Shown: positions 36,763 through 64,000 of the stretch, one piece after another
Position numbering within the stretch: the stretch's first letter is position 1
Layout of the letters: each line of letters starts with the position of its first letter
Source of the DNA: Prochilodus magdalenae
Lineage: Eukaryota > Chordata > Actinopteri > Characiformes > Prochilodontidae
Direction of reading: 5' to 3'
DNA length: 64,000 bases
NCBI GenBank assembly: GCA_024036415.1
Contig: JAMWET010006793.1
Location: 267,501-331,500 of the forward strand
Position numbers and translations under genes: made by a program
Notes under the pieces: model-generated
Told to the model about the DNA's origin: nothing
The model's input: only the letters and a program-made list of their open reading frames with translations
Databases searched by the model: none

Positions 36763-37961
36763 GTTATAAGTACATGTACTGTATCATAGCTTAGGAAAAC
36801 AGGCTTCATAGAAAGTGTCCCTCAACAATGTGCACCATCTCGCCAGTACTGTAATAAGCTGTTTATAAATACTAGTTATGCCTTCAAAGTATGTGATTTA
36901 ATGCTTTTATGTATAATATATAGGTAGCCTTCAAATGAGGTGTTACTAAGCTGAATGCAGGAGCATCATAGGATCCTTCTATTTGTTTGGTGTTTATTTG
37001 CCCAAAAAGCCAAGAACAACAACAGCAGCACCAAAGAACAGCTGTTCAGGTATAAGAGCAGACTCTCGACACTTACCTAAAAGAGCCTGTACTGTACCGG
37101 AACGAGCCCTTTTATGTGAATTAGGAGCAACAAGTTCTGCTGAGAGCTTCCATTTTCTTCTTTTCTCGGCGTGGGTGTGGCGGAGTGTGTGTGATCACAG
37201 GCCTCTTTGAACATATTGCCCTTTAAGCTCTTAAGTGCTTGGAAAGAGCAGCAAACGTGTCATTTATAGGGTGTTGACTAATAGAGCCGTTCTTTTTCTC
37301 CCTACAGAGATGTTTTTGTTGACCTGTGGCGCTCGTTCTCTTTGGAAGGTGAGGGGTTAATAGAAGCGTGTGGGTAGAGTTGCATTAGGCCCTTTAATTG
37401 CATCAGACTCGTGTCCCAATTACAAGGTAAGCAGCCGGCACAGGATGCAGCGGGAGAAAAGGAAAAAGAGTAGATGTGTAGATCCAAAAGCCTGCATTGG
37501 ATAAAGATTATGGTTATAAAGGGAGAAAGAGTTCATTCCTGCTTTAGACGTTAGAGAGCTCCCTTGTTCTTCAATCATCTGCAAAATTCGGTTTCTTATA
37601 AGTTTGTTTCCAAGCGCAGCAGTAAACTGTGGAGTCAAGTGCATCGGATACTGCTGACCTTGTAACATCTGTCAAAACAACCTGCTATTACATAAATGTC
37701 ATCGGGATTCAATAAACAAGAGGCCAAAAAAAAAAACCATCTCTGTAGGATAGCTGTTGGAAACGATGGGACTGGCGGGACGTGCCCTTGTGGACTGATC
37801 AAAAATCATCTTCTGACTTTTCTAAGGGTCTAGGCGTGCTCCTGGAGAACTGCCCGGCAGACTTTCTGTCCTTGCCCTTCAGGAGAATCTCTATATCACA
37901 ACCAGATATGTTCCATTAAAGGGTCCACTTTGTGGAAGACTGAATTGCACTTGCAATAACA
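36763..37961. other. no gene; non-repetitive block 37140-37680
   Basis: No exon is recognised. The 37140-37680 block is repeat-free, GC-balanced, and contains CAATTA, TTTAATTGC and CAATTACAAGG words typical of homeodomain sites. It is a candidate conserved regulatory element. A splice-like pyrimidine tract with ctacag at about 37304 precedes an 18-codon open stretch, which is not convincing. Confidence 0.35.
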
Positions 37962-38412
37962 ATCATCGTCAAAAATATAGTTGCACCCAAAGGGAGATAA
38001 AGGTTACCAGGAAGAATAAATGATCATAAATGTAGACTGATATGGGTAATATTTATTGAGCTACACATACAGAAGTAGTGTTTCTCAGTATGGTGTTAGG
38101 CTTCCATGATTGTTAACCCAACTTGCCAAACATCTAAGCTTGGAGTTGTAGAGGTTCCTAATGGTGTCCTGTGATTATCCATCCCATGCATCTTGAATGT
38201 TCTCACCCAGTTTTTGCAGATTCTGCCGTAGAGTTGGAGGTGGGATGACACCAGGCCTTCTGGACGTGTGACGCATGACAACAAACCACGGTGCCTCCAC
38301 ACACAGTTTCATCAGCTGTCCCCACCAAGACAAAAGTGGGACCTATCACTGAAGATGACTGACTCCATGACAGTCTGGCATGACACCATTCCAGCCTTTG
38401 GCTACGCTGATG
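37962..38412 (-). mobile_element. Tc1/mariner family relic H
   Basis: It starts atcatcgtcaaaaatatagt and gcacccaaagggag at its left end. On the minus strand it reads VIFSDRSHFCLGGD, then VWRHRGLLSCVTRPEGLVSS and QLYGRICKNW. The SDES Glu is changed (SDRS). The region with the second and third catalytic residues is missing, with the join at the same place as in relics A and I. Confidence 0.75.
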
Positions 38413-38597
38413 AGGAGGGCAGGACTGTTAGAAGCATGACTGGACCTTCGAGCAAACCACTGAGACAGCAATCCACGGTGCTCTCCATTGAACTAACAGT
38501 CCATTCGATTTATATATGGGCTTGGTTTGAATTTACTGCTTATTCGGTTTCCTGATAAACAGTGCATTTACATCTATGCAGCTATTCAGACAACATA

Positions 38598-39129
38598 CAG
38601 GGGTTGGACAATGAAACTGAAACACCTGTCATTTTAGTGTGGGAGGTCTCATGGCTAAATTGGACCAGCCTGGTGGCCAATCTTCATTAATTGCACATTG
38701 CACCAGTAAGAGCAGAGTGTGAAGGTTCAGTTAGCAGGTAAGAGCACAGTTCTGCTCAAAATACTGCAATGCACACAACATTATGGGTGACATACCAGAG
38801 TTCAAAAGAGGACAGATTGTTGGTGCACGTCTTGCTGGCGCATCTGTGACCAAGACAGCAAGTCTTTGTGATGTATCAAGAGCCACGGTATCCAGGGTAA
38901 TGTCAGCATACCACCAAGAAGGATGAACCTCCACCAACATCACGTAGTGACCTGGCCACTATCCTGCAAGAAGAATGGCTTAAACTCCCTCTGACCACTG
39001 TGCAGGACTTGTACATGTCATTCCCAAGACCAACTGACGCTGTATTGGCCGCATAAGGAGGCCCTACACCATACTAATAAATGATTGTGGTCTAAAACCA
39101 GGTGTTTCAGTTTCATTGTCCAACCCCTG
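38598..39129 (+). mobile_element. Tc1-derived non-autonomous element, copy 3 (532 bp)
   Basis: The termini CAGGGGTTGGACAATGAAAC and complement are flanked by TA (38596-38597 and 39130-39131). It is almost identical to the copy at 36120, 2.5 kb away in the same orientation, with a 5 bp tgtac insertion near 39010. Confidence 0.93.
38783..38947 (+). pseudogene. truncated Tc1 transposase HTH ORF, copy 3
   Basis: Same 54-codon frame and TAG position as the other copies. Small substitutions are seen, such as Gln to Ile in the GQTVG segment (acagattgttgg) and Thr to Asn near the end. The frame is kept. Confidence 0.7.
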
Positions 39130-39131
39130 TA

Positions 39132-39745
39132 TATGATACCCAATGAGAACTGGGGTCATTTACATATAGGAGGTATATATAGGGAGATGAACAAACACAG
39201 CCTTCTATTCTGGATAAAGAGGGACGAAAGTAGGGTCAGTAGACTGTAATTACAGCAGGCAATGCATGTGCGCAATTCCAAGTGGCTATTCAGGAAGTCG
39301 TGGCCTCACTGTTCTTTCTCGCTCTGAAAACACTCCGGGATCGTTCCATCCCGCAAGTGCTGACAGTCCTGTTTTCCACACTGTCTACCTCTGCCTGACA
39401 TGAGTGATGCAGCAGCAGGACTTCTACAGCTTGCACATGACCGCCGTTCATACACAGTGCCTGAGCTGTGGAGCTATTCCGCAGACCTACATACTGGAAA
39501 CCCTCGCTGTTCTACATTAGATAGAGTCGGTTTTGTGCTGGCCGTTTTGCTGAATGATAAAGAAGAGCATGTACATGTGCATTTGTTTACCCTCAGCATA
39601 TTTCTTGATTGGGCCATCGCTTCATGTCCAAAAGCGTTAAAGTATGATGGGAGGGGACGGGGATTGGGGTGCTGGTTGCTGGTTTAACGTCATGATGGTT
39701 CTTTGTCTGCCAGCTGAACCCTACAGGGGATAGACAGTTTTAATG
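39132..39745. other. no supported gene; 95-codon frame of unknown nature
   Basis: A plus-strand frame at 39400-39687 has 95 codons and begins MSDAAAGLLQLAHDRRSY. No domain, splice site or upstream exon supports it. Confidence 0.35.
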
Positions 39746-40868
39746 AGCTACATGCTCTAGGACTCTTTGGACACACCTCACTCAATGTGTTTCCTTCAGG
39801 TTTATTATTGCTACATTGTTGATTAAATTGGAAACATCAGAACTATGAAACAACACATATGGAATTATGTAAATATTAAACCAATCAGTTTTATATTTTA
39901 GATTCTTCAAATTAGACGTTATAACAGCTTGACATTCTCTTAATCAGCTTCATGAGGTAGTCACCTGGAATGGTTTCCCAACAGTTATGAAGGAGCCCCA
40001 GGGTGGCTAAGCCCCTGCTAGCTGCTTTTCCTTCATCCTGCAGTCCAACTCATGCCAAACCATCTCAGTCAGGTTTAGTTTGGGTGATTGTGGAGACCAG
40101 GTCATCTGACGCAACACTCCATCACTCTCCTTCTTGTAGCCATTACATAACCTGGAGGTGTGTTTGGGGTCATTGTCCTGTTGGAAAACTACTGATGGTC
40201 CCACTAAGTGCAGAGCAGACGGGATGGCACTTCGCTGTATAACTCTGTGGTAGCCATGTGGTGTGCCCTAAATTGGGAATAAATCAATAGTGTCGCCAGC
40301 AAAAGCACCCTACACCATCACACCTCCTCCCTCTCCATGCTTCAAAGTGGGAGCCACACAAAGACATGGCAGGTGACCAATGATCTTACATTTTAACTCC
40401 TCAAACCAAAGTACAGACGTCCACAGCTATAATATCCATTCCTTGTGTTTCCTGACTGAAACAAGTCCCTTCTTCTTGTTCTTCTTTCTCACTAGTGGCT
40501 GCTCGGTAGCATTCCGGCCATAAAGGTCTGATTCACGTAGTCTCATCTCAACGAGTGATGTTGAGATGTGTTTGCTACTTGATCTCTGTGAAGCCTTCAT
40601 GTGGGCTCTAATCGGAGGCGCTGCTAATTTGCAGTTTCCCAGGCTGGTAATGAACAGAGATGACTTATGGTCTTTCTTTCCTGGGACAGTTCTCATGAGA
40701 TCCAGTTTCATCATAGCATTTGATGGTTTTCGTGTCTCCACTTGGGCATGCATTGAAAGCTGTTTTCCAGATTGACTGTCTAAAGTAATGATGGACTGTC
40801 GTCAGTTGGGAGGTTCTTGACATAATACGGATTAGAAAAGTAGTAGCTTTTTGTAGTAGCAGAAACAT
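39746..40868 (-). pseudogene. decayed Tc1-like transposase element
   Basis: Minus-strand segments in order: KLAAPPIRAHMKASQ and MRLRESDLYGRNATEQPLVR (40427-40753), HKEWIL, an LWFEELKCK piece where family members have LWSDESKF, then FQQDNDPKHTSRLC and QMTWSPQSPKLN with TEMVWHELDCRMKEKQ (40007-40204). These are the second HTH, the first catalytic position (Asp lost), the second Asp (kept) and the final Glu (kept). Frames are broken, so the enzyme is dead. The downstream end (39746-39960) holds the ctttggacacacctcactca terminus type and the agaactatgaaacaacacat motif. Confidence 0.85.
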
Positions 40869-40869
40869 C

Positions 40870-42605
40870 AGAAGCTAGACTGTAAACAAACACTTTACTC
40901 CCTCTTTTTTTTAAAAGAGAGTTATATTTGTAATGGCCAAGACTAGTTCTAATGCTGTCGTTTTTACTTAGACGCCAACATGCCAGAATGATGAATGTCC
41001 CCCAACATTTTCACCCTGTTCCCATCAGATACAATGGTTTACCATGGTTTACAATGGTCCTCTGTGGCCACCCCTACTCTGTATATGTAAGACTATGCCA
41101 TGGCACCAATTTTTCACCTCAGAGGAAAGAAAATTAACCAGTGAGAACTTTTACACCAAGACAAATATTCAGTGTGCAATTGAAATGTGGTGCTCGCTAG
41201 GTTACAACATACCTAAATATGCAATATGCCTAAATAAGCGATACTAAGGGATGCTTAATAACAGGGGACGCTGCTATAACAAACTAACAGTACATAGTGT
41301 GAGGGTGCTACTGTCCCGAAACTGATGCCTGTTATTGAACCAACCTCTAGGCACAAGGAAATGCACTGAAACCACCGGTCTTGTGCTATGACACAGAGAC
41401 AGCTAATGAAACGGCAGGGATATTTTTACAGATCAAATGTCAAGGACAAACCGCATCACAGGCGCATGCCACAGTTTGCAGAAATGAGGGCATGAGTTCT
41501 TAGATAAGCGCATCGTGAAAGGTCAACCTGTAGGCTACGTTTAGTGTGGTGACAGTGAAAGATAGCTCTGACGGCATCACTCAGCACCCATGCAGGTCAG
41601 GGTTAATGTGTTAGCTCCGGGAAAGGAGGTGCTCTGTCTGGTTGATGATTTATAGGGGGTGAAACACCTACCTAATAGCTCATACGTAACTGTGTGGCTG
41701 GTTTATAACATTGTGTCGGAACTTTAGACATGTGCGCATACGCGTGTACATGCCCAGTCTACACTTATGTCACGTGAAGGAAAACAGCGTAGGACGAAGG
41801 CTTTTAAAAAGTTTTCGGCATGAACCCATCCCCCCCCACCTTTTCTGTCAGCTTGGCCGGGCTACCTCAGAGCTATTTACGATCATGGGGGAACCATTAA
41901 CTAACAATTAGACCCTCAGAGCTTCGTGTTTTCCTGACTGGCCTAAAGGCCATTACATTGTTTGAACAGCACTCGTTAGCTCTACAAGGAGCGAAGGGGG
42001 GTGGCCAAGTTATGTTTGGAGACACACGGGGGGGTGAATCAAAATCTAAGACTCCATGCAAAGCACATTCATTAGAACGAGCCTTGTGCCACATTAGTCG
42101 ACAGGCTCATTCGTCCTCTGCATGAGATCTTAGAGATACTTGCAGTGCTAGTTTATTTTTGGCTTTTAAAAATAAAAATGTTCTTTGGAGCAATAGCATT
42201 AAACAACCGTGTGCGGCCTCTGGAGAACCACAAAGTGGATGGTACTATAAAGAATAACGGGATTTAGGAGCTTCCACATAATAATCAAGTTAGTCCTACA
42301 CTTTTAAACGTCTGTGCCATGACAAAACTTATTTTATTTATGGAACCTAAAACTTTAGACACATTTCTTCACATTTTTACACCCAAAATATCTAGTCAAA
42401 GTATGTATTTGTTCATATAATGCTTTTTTTTACAACTGACATCATTAAGTAGCTTACAGACAATCTGGGTCCAAGTCCTCAATGGGCAAGCCAAGAACAA
42501 CAACAGCAGCTCAAAAAAAAAAAAAAAACATAAAAAAAAATAATCCAATTAATTGGTCAACATCAATTAGTCAGTTGGAGCAGAAAATCTTATATCCAGT
42601 GCTAC
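40870..42605. other. no gene; non-repetitive block 41750-42170
   Basis: No exon is recognised. The 41750-42170 block is repeat-free with homopolymeric C and G runs and an AATTAGACCC word. It may be conserved non-coding DNA. A poly(A)-rich stretch lies at 42511-42540. Confidence 0.35.
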
Positions 42606-43095
42606 AGTCATCATCAGAATAGTTGCACCCAGGAGGGAGTGTCTAGTTGCAGTGCTGTTGGGAAGGAAGATAAAGGTTACCAGGAATAATAAATGATGAT
42701 ACATTTAGACTGATATGGGTAATATCTATTGAGCTACACATACAGAAGTAGTGTCTCTCAGTATGGCATCGAGTGGCCATGTTTGCTACTACAACATGCC
42801 AGACGTCTCAGCAGGGAGTTGTAGAGGTTCCTGCATGTTTTGCAGTAGGGGTGGAGGTGGAGTGACACCAAGTCTTTCAGACATGTGACACTTGACAACA
42901 AACAGTTCATCTTGAAATTGACCACAGTGCCTCCACACACGGATTGGTGGTCTCCATCAAAACAAAACACCTGTCTGAAAGTCTACAGTCATGGCTGTTG
43001 GGTTGCTTTTGTGGCCGAGCGTTAAACTTAAATAATTACATGCTTTGTCTGTTGATTACCTTCAGGGGCAAACTACTTGTGTAGCTATGACTATG
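42606..43095 (-). mobile_element. Tc1/mariner family relic I
   Basis: Its left end reads atcatcagaatagttgcacc then caggaggg. The minus strand carries NCLLSSVTCLKDLVSLHLHP and YCKTCRNLYNSLLRRLACC, with the tail ending HSMPY. The same shortened join as in relics A and H is present, plus a further small deletion that removes the SQDTIRN segment. The right end is decayed (caggggcaaactacttgtgt). Confidence 0.7.
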
Positions 43096-43390
43096 GGGAT
43101 ATGTGTATTTACCTCTAGCCAAAAAAGCCATTTTAACTAACCTCATTTTTTCAGATGTTTTGAGGAGGTTGGATATAAAAGAATGAAAAAAGTGAAGATG
43201 ATTACATTACTGAGCTCTCTTTCTCTAAGTTCTTAACACACCAATCCTGATGTATTCATGTGATGTATTAGAGCAGGTGATGAGATCTTGTACAACAGAC
43301 TTTGACCATTCACCATGGTCCCTGTGACTGATATGATGACAACCAAGCTGGCAGACTAGCTATTTCCCAGTCCCTACAACATTTCACCTA
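43096..43390. other. no gene seen
   Basis: AT-rich non-coding sequence downstream of the likely prkx 3' end. Confidence 0.45.
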
Positions 43391-43427
43391 TGCTTCCAAA
43401 TAATTTAGCTTTAATTATTTGGAAGCA
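43391..43427. repeat. perfect 15 bp hairpin
   Basis: TGCTTCCAAATAATT (43391-43405) pairs perfectly with its complement (43413-43427) over a 7 nt loop. It lies about 700 bp beyond the favoured prkx poly(A) signals. The function is unknown. Confidence 0.85.
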
Positions 43428-44121
43428 CGCATCAAGTTTACACCCCTAAAAACAAAACAAAACAGCTCATCAAGCTACTTCCTCTTTTTAGTCCAGTTTG
43501 TAAGGAAAAAAGATGTTTTATTTTTTTTTCAGTTGAATACATTCCTTCTGTTCCTTCATTATTTTTATGGTGTGAACATCTGGAACTGGATCTGCTGTGT
43601 ATAAAATTATGTCTGAATAAAAGGCATTTTCGTGCTGTTGACTTGCGTTGGGGTTAGTGTCTAACATCTGTAGAACTAAACTTTGGCGTTGTAAAAAGTG
43701 GACACACTAAATTCTGCTTGAAAAACTAATAACTTGTGCTTACTCACCATTTTGGCCAAGAATAACTAACAGAGTGGTCTCTGACTTTTGCACAGTACTG
43801 TAGATTATGAGAACCGTGTCAAGAGAAACCTCATTACTGGTGTGATACCTTCTATAAGCTGGCCTTGATACTTCAAAAGCCTCCTAATACTGCCCTGAAT
43901 CAAGTCCTTGAGGGATTTTGGTCGACTGCCAACAGGCTGACAGAAGTGCCTGGAGAGAACGTCATGACAGCCATGAGGCTAAGAAAGTCATATTCAAGAA
44001 GGAGCTTGTTGGCTCTGCAGATGAAAAAAGAAACATCTAGCTGTAAATCATGATACACAATCTACCACATTCTTATCACTGAAAAACAATCCCAGAATCC
44101 CAGAGCTCTGTTCACATGAAA

Positions 44122-44144
44122 TTTATTTTTTTCCCTGTTTTATT
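44122..44144 (-). promoter_or_regulatory. candidate poly(A) signals of prkx
   Basis: Two AATAAA hexamers on the minus strand, 17 bp apart, lie about 3.4 kb downstream of the prkx stop codon. They are the first clustered canonical signals noticed on that strand. Other signals lie further downstream, for example at 43517-43522, so this is the favoured site, not a proven one. Confidence 0.3.
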
Positions 44145-44739
44145 TTTTTTAGCGCCCACAAACAGCAGATAATACTGCATTCGCACCACTTAAATACACT
44201 GTCAATGTTTTAAAGAAGGCAATTAAAAGAAACCCAGTAAGGAACAGAATAAAAAATCATTAAAATTTGGTATAAAATTTTCTTACACTGGGATTTTCAG
44301 GTTACTGTTCAAGTTCATAGAACTTTTTCACTTTTCATTACAACAAAAGAACATAGCAAAACAGTTGTTTTCTTTTTAGAACAGGCAAAGTATATGCATA
44401 CATTTAAAAATGATAACAGCACACTTTCACACTTTAACTCCAGCACACAAATATTACTATCTAACAAACACACACAAAGTGAATCAGTACTAGAAATTTG
44501 TCGTATGTGTGTGTTGTCCTGTAAAGATGGCATGACCAAGGATGAACCAAAGGAAGCTAGACAACTTCCTAACCAACTAACACACATGATGTAGTACAAG
44601 AAAAAGCAAAAAAACTGAAAACAGAAATAAATGCAGCATTTTTTTGCTGAGTTGTAGATAACTGGCATGTTTGGTGGCACTGGGGTGTTCAGCAGCGTTA
44701 CGTGTCCACCTGCAACATCTCGCTGTATCCTATTCAATG

Positions 44740-45130
44740 CTACGAACAGTGCTGCCCCATTGCCTGGTGCATGAAGGTTTGCGGTGTGGCAAAATCTAGC
44801 GAAAAAGGGTTAGCAGATCTCAACTTTAAGCAAATGAATAACCCCGGTCGCACTGCGCATTTACTCTATTAGCTTGTTCCCTTCCACATCAGCAGAGGTC
44901 TCCCTCATCAGAGTATCAAGCCTTTAGCGGCCACCTGCTGTCCATCAGACACTATTTTGCAGTGTACTTAAGAGAAACCCAACTCTCGTTCTTGCTTTGT
45001 ATGTTGTGAGCCTTTTCCAGTCTGTCTATTTTGGTTATGACCTCTTTCATTGTGAGTACAGGATCCTGATTTTGTCCTACCTGCTATTTTTGATGTTTTA
45101 CTGCTCAATAAACCTAAGCTTAATTCTTTA
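44740..45130 (+). repeat. possible LTR-like relic
   Basis: The composition and layout resemble an LTR: a pyrimidine-rich ttctcgttcttgctttgt-type stretch, then a plus-strand AATAAA at about 45107. Clear TG..CA termini and a target duplication were not found. It overlaps the inferred prkx 3' UTR on the opposite strand. Confidence 0.25.
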
Positions 45131-47514
45131 AATCTCTCTTTACATGTTACAGGTAGCCTGGCTACCTGAAACTACAGCTCTCCTTTTTGTTTTCTTAATC
45201 CACAACAGTTTTAGATAAAAAAGAAAGTAGCTGGTTTTATACGGATATCTGTAAAGACTTAGATGTTTGATAAACTAAAGGACATTTCAACCATAAAGGC
45301 AATATTTAAATTTACAGCTTGTAGGTGACTTGTAAACGTAGCCAGCTTGCCAGCTACTGAGCTAGCTTTCAGGCCTGTGTGGATACATGACTAAACGCAT
45401 TCACTCTCATTGTAAACTTGTCTGCAAAAGCAAACAGTGAATCAGATTGTTAACTGCCCTACATATGTTCAATATGGTTTCTTTACTTTCACAAGGATGT
45501 AGAAATGCTCAGAAGTGGTGAGAGATCTTGCATGGTGGACAGCAGCGAGAAAAAGTGGACATGTACTGCTTAAACTTAGCAAGACTAACCTGAACAGCAA
45601 AACACAAAGGTAAACACAATTATACCGGATAATTACCTGTTCCCATAGTGATGCCAAAAAAAACATACATAACCAGCATGGTTGGGCTGACAAGTACATG
45701 CAGCAGCACTTGGCCTAGCAGCTAACCTAATAGTAATCAAGCTGGCCAAACTTGCCAACCATAAACTCTAAAAGAACAATAGTACAGATGGTCATACTAC
45801 CTGATACAGTTCCAGCAGGGCTAAAAATACAGTCAGATCCATTTTTGGATCTGCACTGCTACATCAAACCCTACTCTTTCAGAGGGCAGTACAGCCAAAG
45901 TTATTGGCCGAGGGCATGTGAAAGTTGATCTTGACGCCAAGTTTTGCAAATACTATAAATGCACTTTCGTTCACTATTTTCTACTGGCAAAAAGTGAGTC
46001 TGGGACTTAAGACAAAAGCTGCTTTACAAACATTTCATTGATTTTTTTTCTGCGCCTGTTTTTGCTGGTAAAATAAGGCAGTGAATATCAGCCGTGCAAA
46101 ATATATAAATAATAAGTTTCATAGGTGCATGGGAACCTTGTTTCCCCACCCATTTTGCTTTCTATTGCTATATTTCTGAAACTGACAGCATATCGACAAA
46201 GTTCCTAACCAAAAGTTGAAATAAGATTTTGCATAATATTCATAATGCATGTTGGAGTCACAGTTCACGACCATCCAATACTGGATCCGAAAGCATGTTA
46301 ATTAAATATGAAGTGGAACTTCAGCAGATGTGATCAGCCATTTGTCTATTGATACGTATTACTGACGTGTACACATTTTGCAGGGAAACACTGATCAACT
46401 TGCATGTAAATGTCCTCATTCTACCTGTAACACAGAATTTGATTTAGACACACTACAGTAGCTACGCCTTTCATAGCAACAAAATCCACACTGACTGCAC
46501 CAATTGCTTTAAACACACCAGTACCATGTTGTTTAAAAGACAGTTTACTCATTCTAATATAAGGCCACCTTAGGCAAGTGCTGAAAGTTCATTTCTGTAC
46601 ATGTACTCGTGCTTGATTAAAAAGTATTTACAGTAGGACTCAACAAGGATATAACCTCTGGTCACGAAGGTTAGAAAGCCTAAGGGTACAGTAAACCTCA
46701 AGGTAAACAAAGCTTGTGTTCAAGATTCCAGTTATGTCTTTCTTCAAGCACCAAGTCACAACCTATTTTGAATGTATGTTGAAATCCTCACTGGTTTAAA
46801 AGCTGATTTAGATTTGGTAGAATTACGTCTAGTATGGTTCCTAGCCTACTGTGACAAAGACTTTAATTACTTAAGAGCAAAGCTGTACCTGCAACAAACA
46901 GTTTTAAACCTGTACTGAAAATAACATTTAAAGTGTAATGCTTTGGGTGTTCTGGCTTTGTGTTTGAGACACTGGAGGCATGTATGACTGCACGGCTTCA
47001 TATCAACATGCTCTATGTCCCAATGTTTAAATTCCAGCTTATGCATAAATACTACATCAGGCTACTGGCTTTTAGTGTGCTCTTGGCTTTTAGACAACTT
47101 AAAAAAAAAAAAAAAGTAAAGTCTTGTGGGCACCGAAGAACATAAATCCACTTTTCTGAGGTAATCAAAGATATTGTACTGATCCAGCAAAGGGAACCAT
47201 AAAAAAACAAGCACATTATTGCAGCTTTAAACACACTGTGAAAAAAAGTCATTTTTGGTGGAGGATCCATTTTTTGTTTTTGCATTAGAAAAGTAGGCCC
47301 CAGGAAACAAAAGTAAAGGGAATATTTTATGCACTTGATCTTCATGATGATGCATTATCTCAAACATGATCCCAACTCTTTCTCCACAGCATCAGTCCAA
47401 AAGCAAGAGATGAACAGGCATAGACTGCCTCCCCCCTTATAGGAATGAATAACCGGAAGCCCTATTCTGACAGCCACTTTCCTTGCTATCGCTTTTCCTG
47501 TTTAAAACGTTCAT

Positions 47515-64000
<16,486 letters not shown>

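Larger units (their letters stand above)
44110..47514 (-). other. prkx: probable prkx 3' UTR
   Basis: The 3.4 kb immediately downstream of the prkx stop has no recognised mobile element at high confidence, apart from a possible LTR-like stretch near 44740-45130. It contains no convincing coding exon. Minus-strand AATAAA signals lie at 44122-44127 and 44139-44144 and are candidate polyadenylation signals. A 140-codon minus-strand ORF at 44315-44737 is Cys- and Phe-rich with no recognisable domain, and is best read as UTR. The extent is inferred and transcript data would decide it. Confidence 0.4.

Noticed and set aside
39400..39687. 95-codon plus-strand frame
   Set aside because: No family or splice support. 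The position between transposons gives no context.
44315..44737. 140-codon minus-strand frame, longest in the window
   Set aside because: Cys/Phe/Leu-rich with no domain or splice context, inside the likely prkx 3' UTR.

Overview
The window is nuclear DNA from a ray-finned fish. It is AT-rich with long non-coding stretches. It carries Tc1/mariner remnants and MITEs, tRNA-headed SINEs with a teleost-type tail, an L1-type fragment and a solo LTR. It also holds exons with vertebrate GT-AG introns. An otophysan (characin or catfish type) is a guess from the repeat flavour; the sequence does not prove the species.

Only one protein-coding gene can be supported. It is prkx, the cAMP-dependent protein kinase X catalytic chain, on the minus strand from 62263 down to 47515. 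Five consecutive 3' coding exons are present (62144-62263, 54792-54887, 51176-51233, 48610-48687, 47515-47640). They encode about 158 residues, from the activation loop to the C-terminal hydrophobic motif and the stop. All exon junctions have GT-AG sites and the codon phases join correctly (2, 2, 0, 0). The exons for the glycine loop, the ATP-binding lysine and the catalytic loop are not in the window and must lie beyond 64000. The 3' UTR probably runs from 47514 to about 44110.

Positions 1 to about 44100 form a gene desert downstream of prkx. Its identifiable content is mostly mobile DNA. There are nine relics of one Tc1/mariner family, and those that keep the C-terminal coding part share what looks like the same internal deletion. 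Three near-full-length copies of a 527-533 bp Tc1-derived element occur, each flanked by TA and keeping a 54-codon helix-turn-helix ORF. A decayed Tc1 transposase lies at 39746-40868. An L1 ORF2 C-terminal fragment lies at about 19985-21190. A 536 bp solo LTR with a 5 bp target-site duplication lies at 28701-29236. SINEs occur at 16996-17208 and 22032-22246, and a 536 bp inverted duplication carries two truncated SINE bodies at 3771-4306. Several foldback MITEs are present, one with another transposon inserted in it. Several non-repetitive blocks have the texture of conserved regulatory elements, but this cannot be tested without alignment.

The prkx introns hold microsatellites, a C-rich tract with G-quadruplex potential on the gene strand, a GATAC-rich dispersed repeat and a SINE relic. 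No CRISPR array, functional tRNA or rRNA gene, operon or novel multi-gene system was found. The most distinctive signals are the shared deletion across the Tc1/mariner relics, the nested insertions, and the intact solo LTR.
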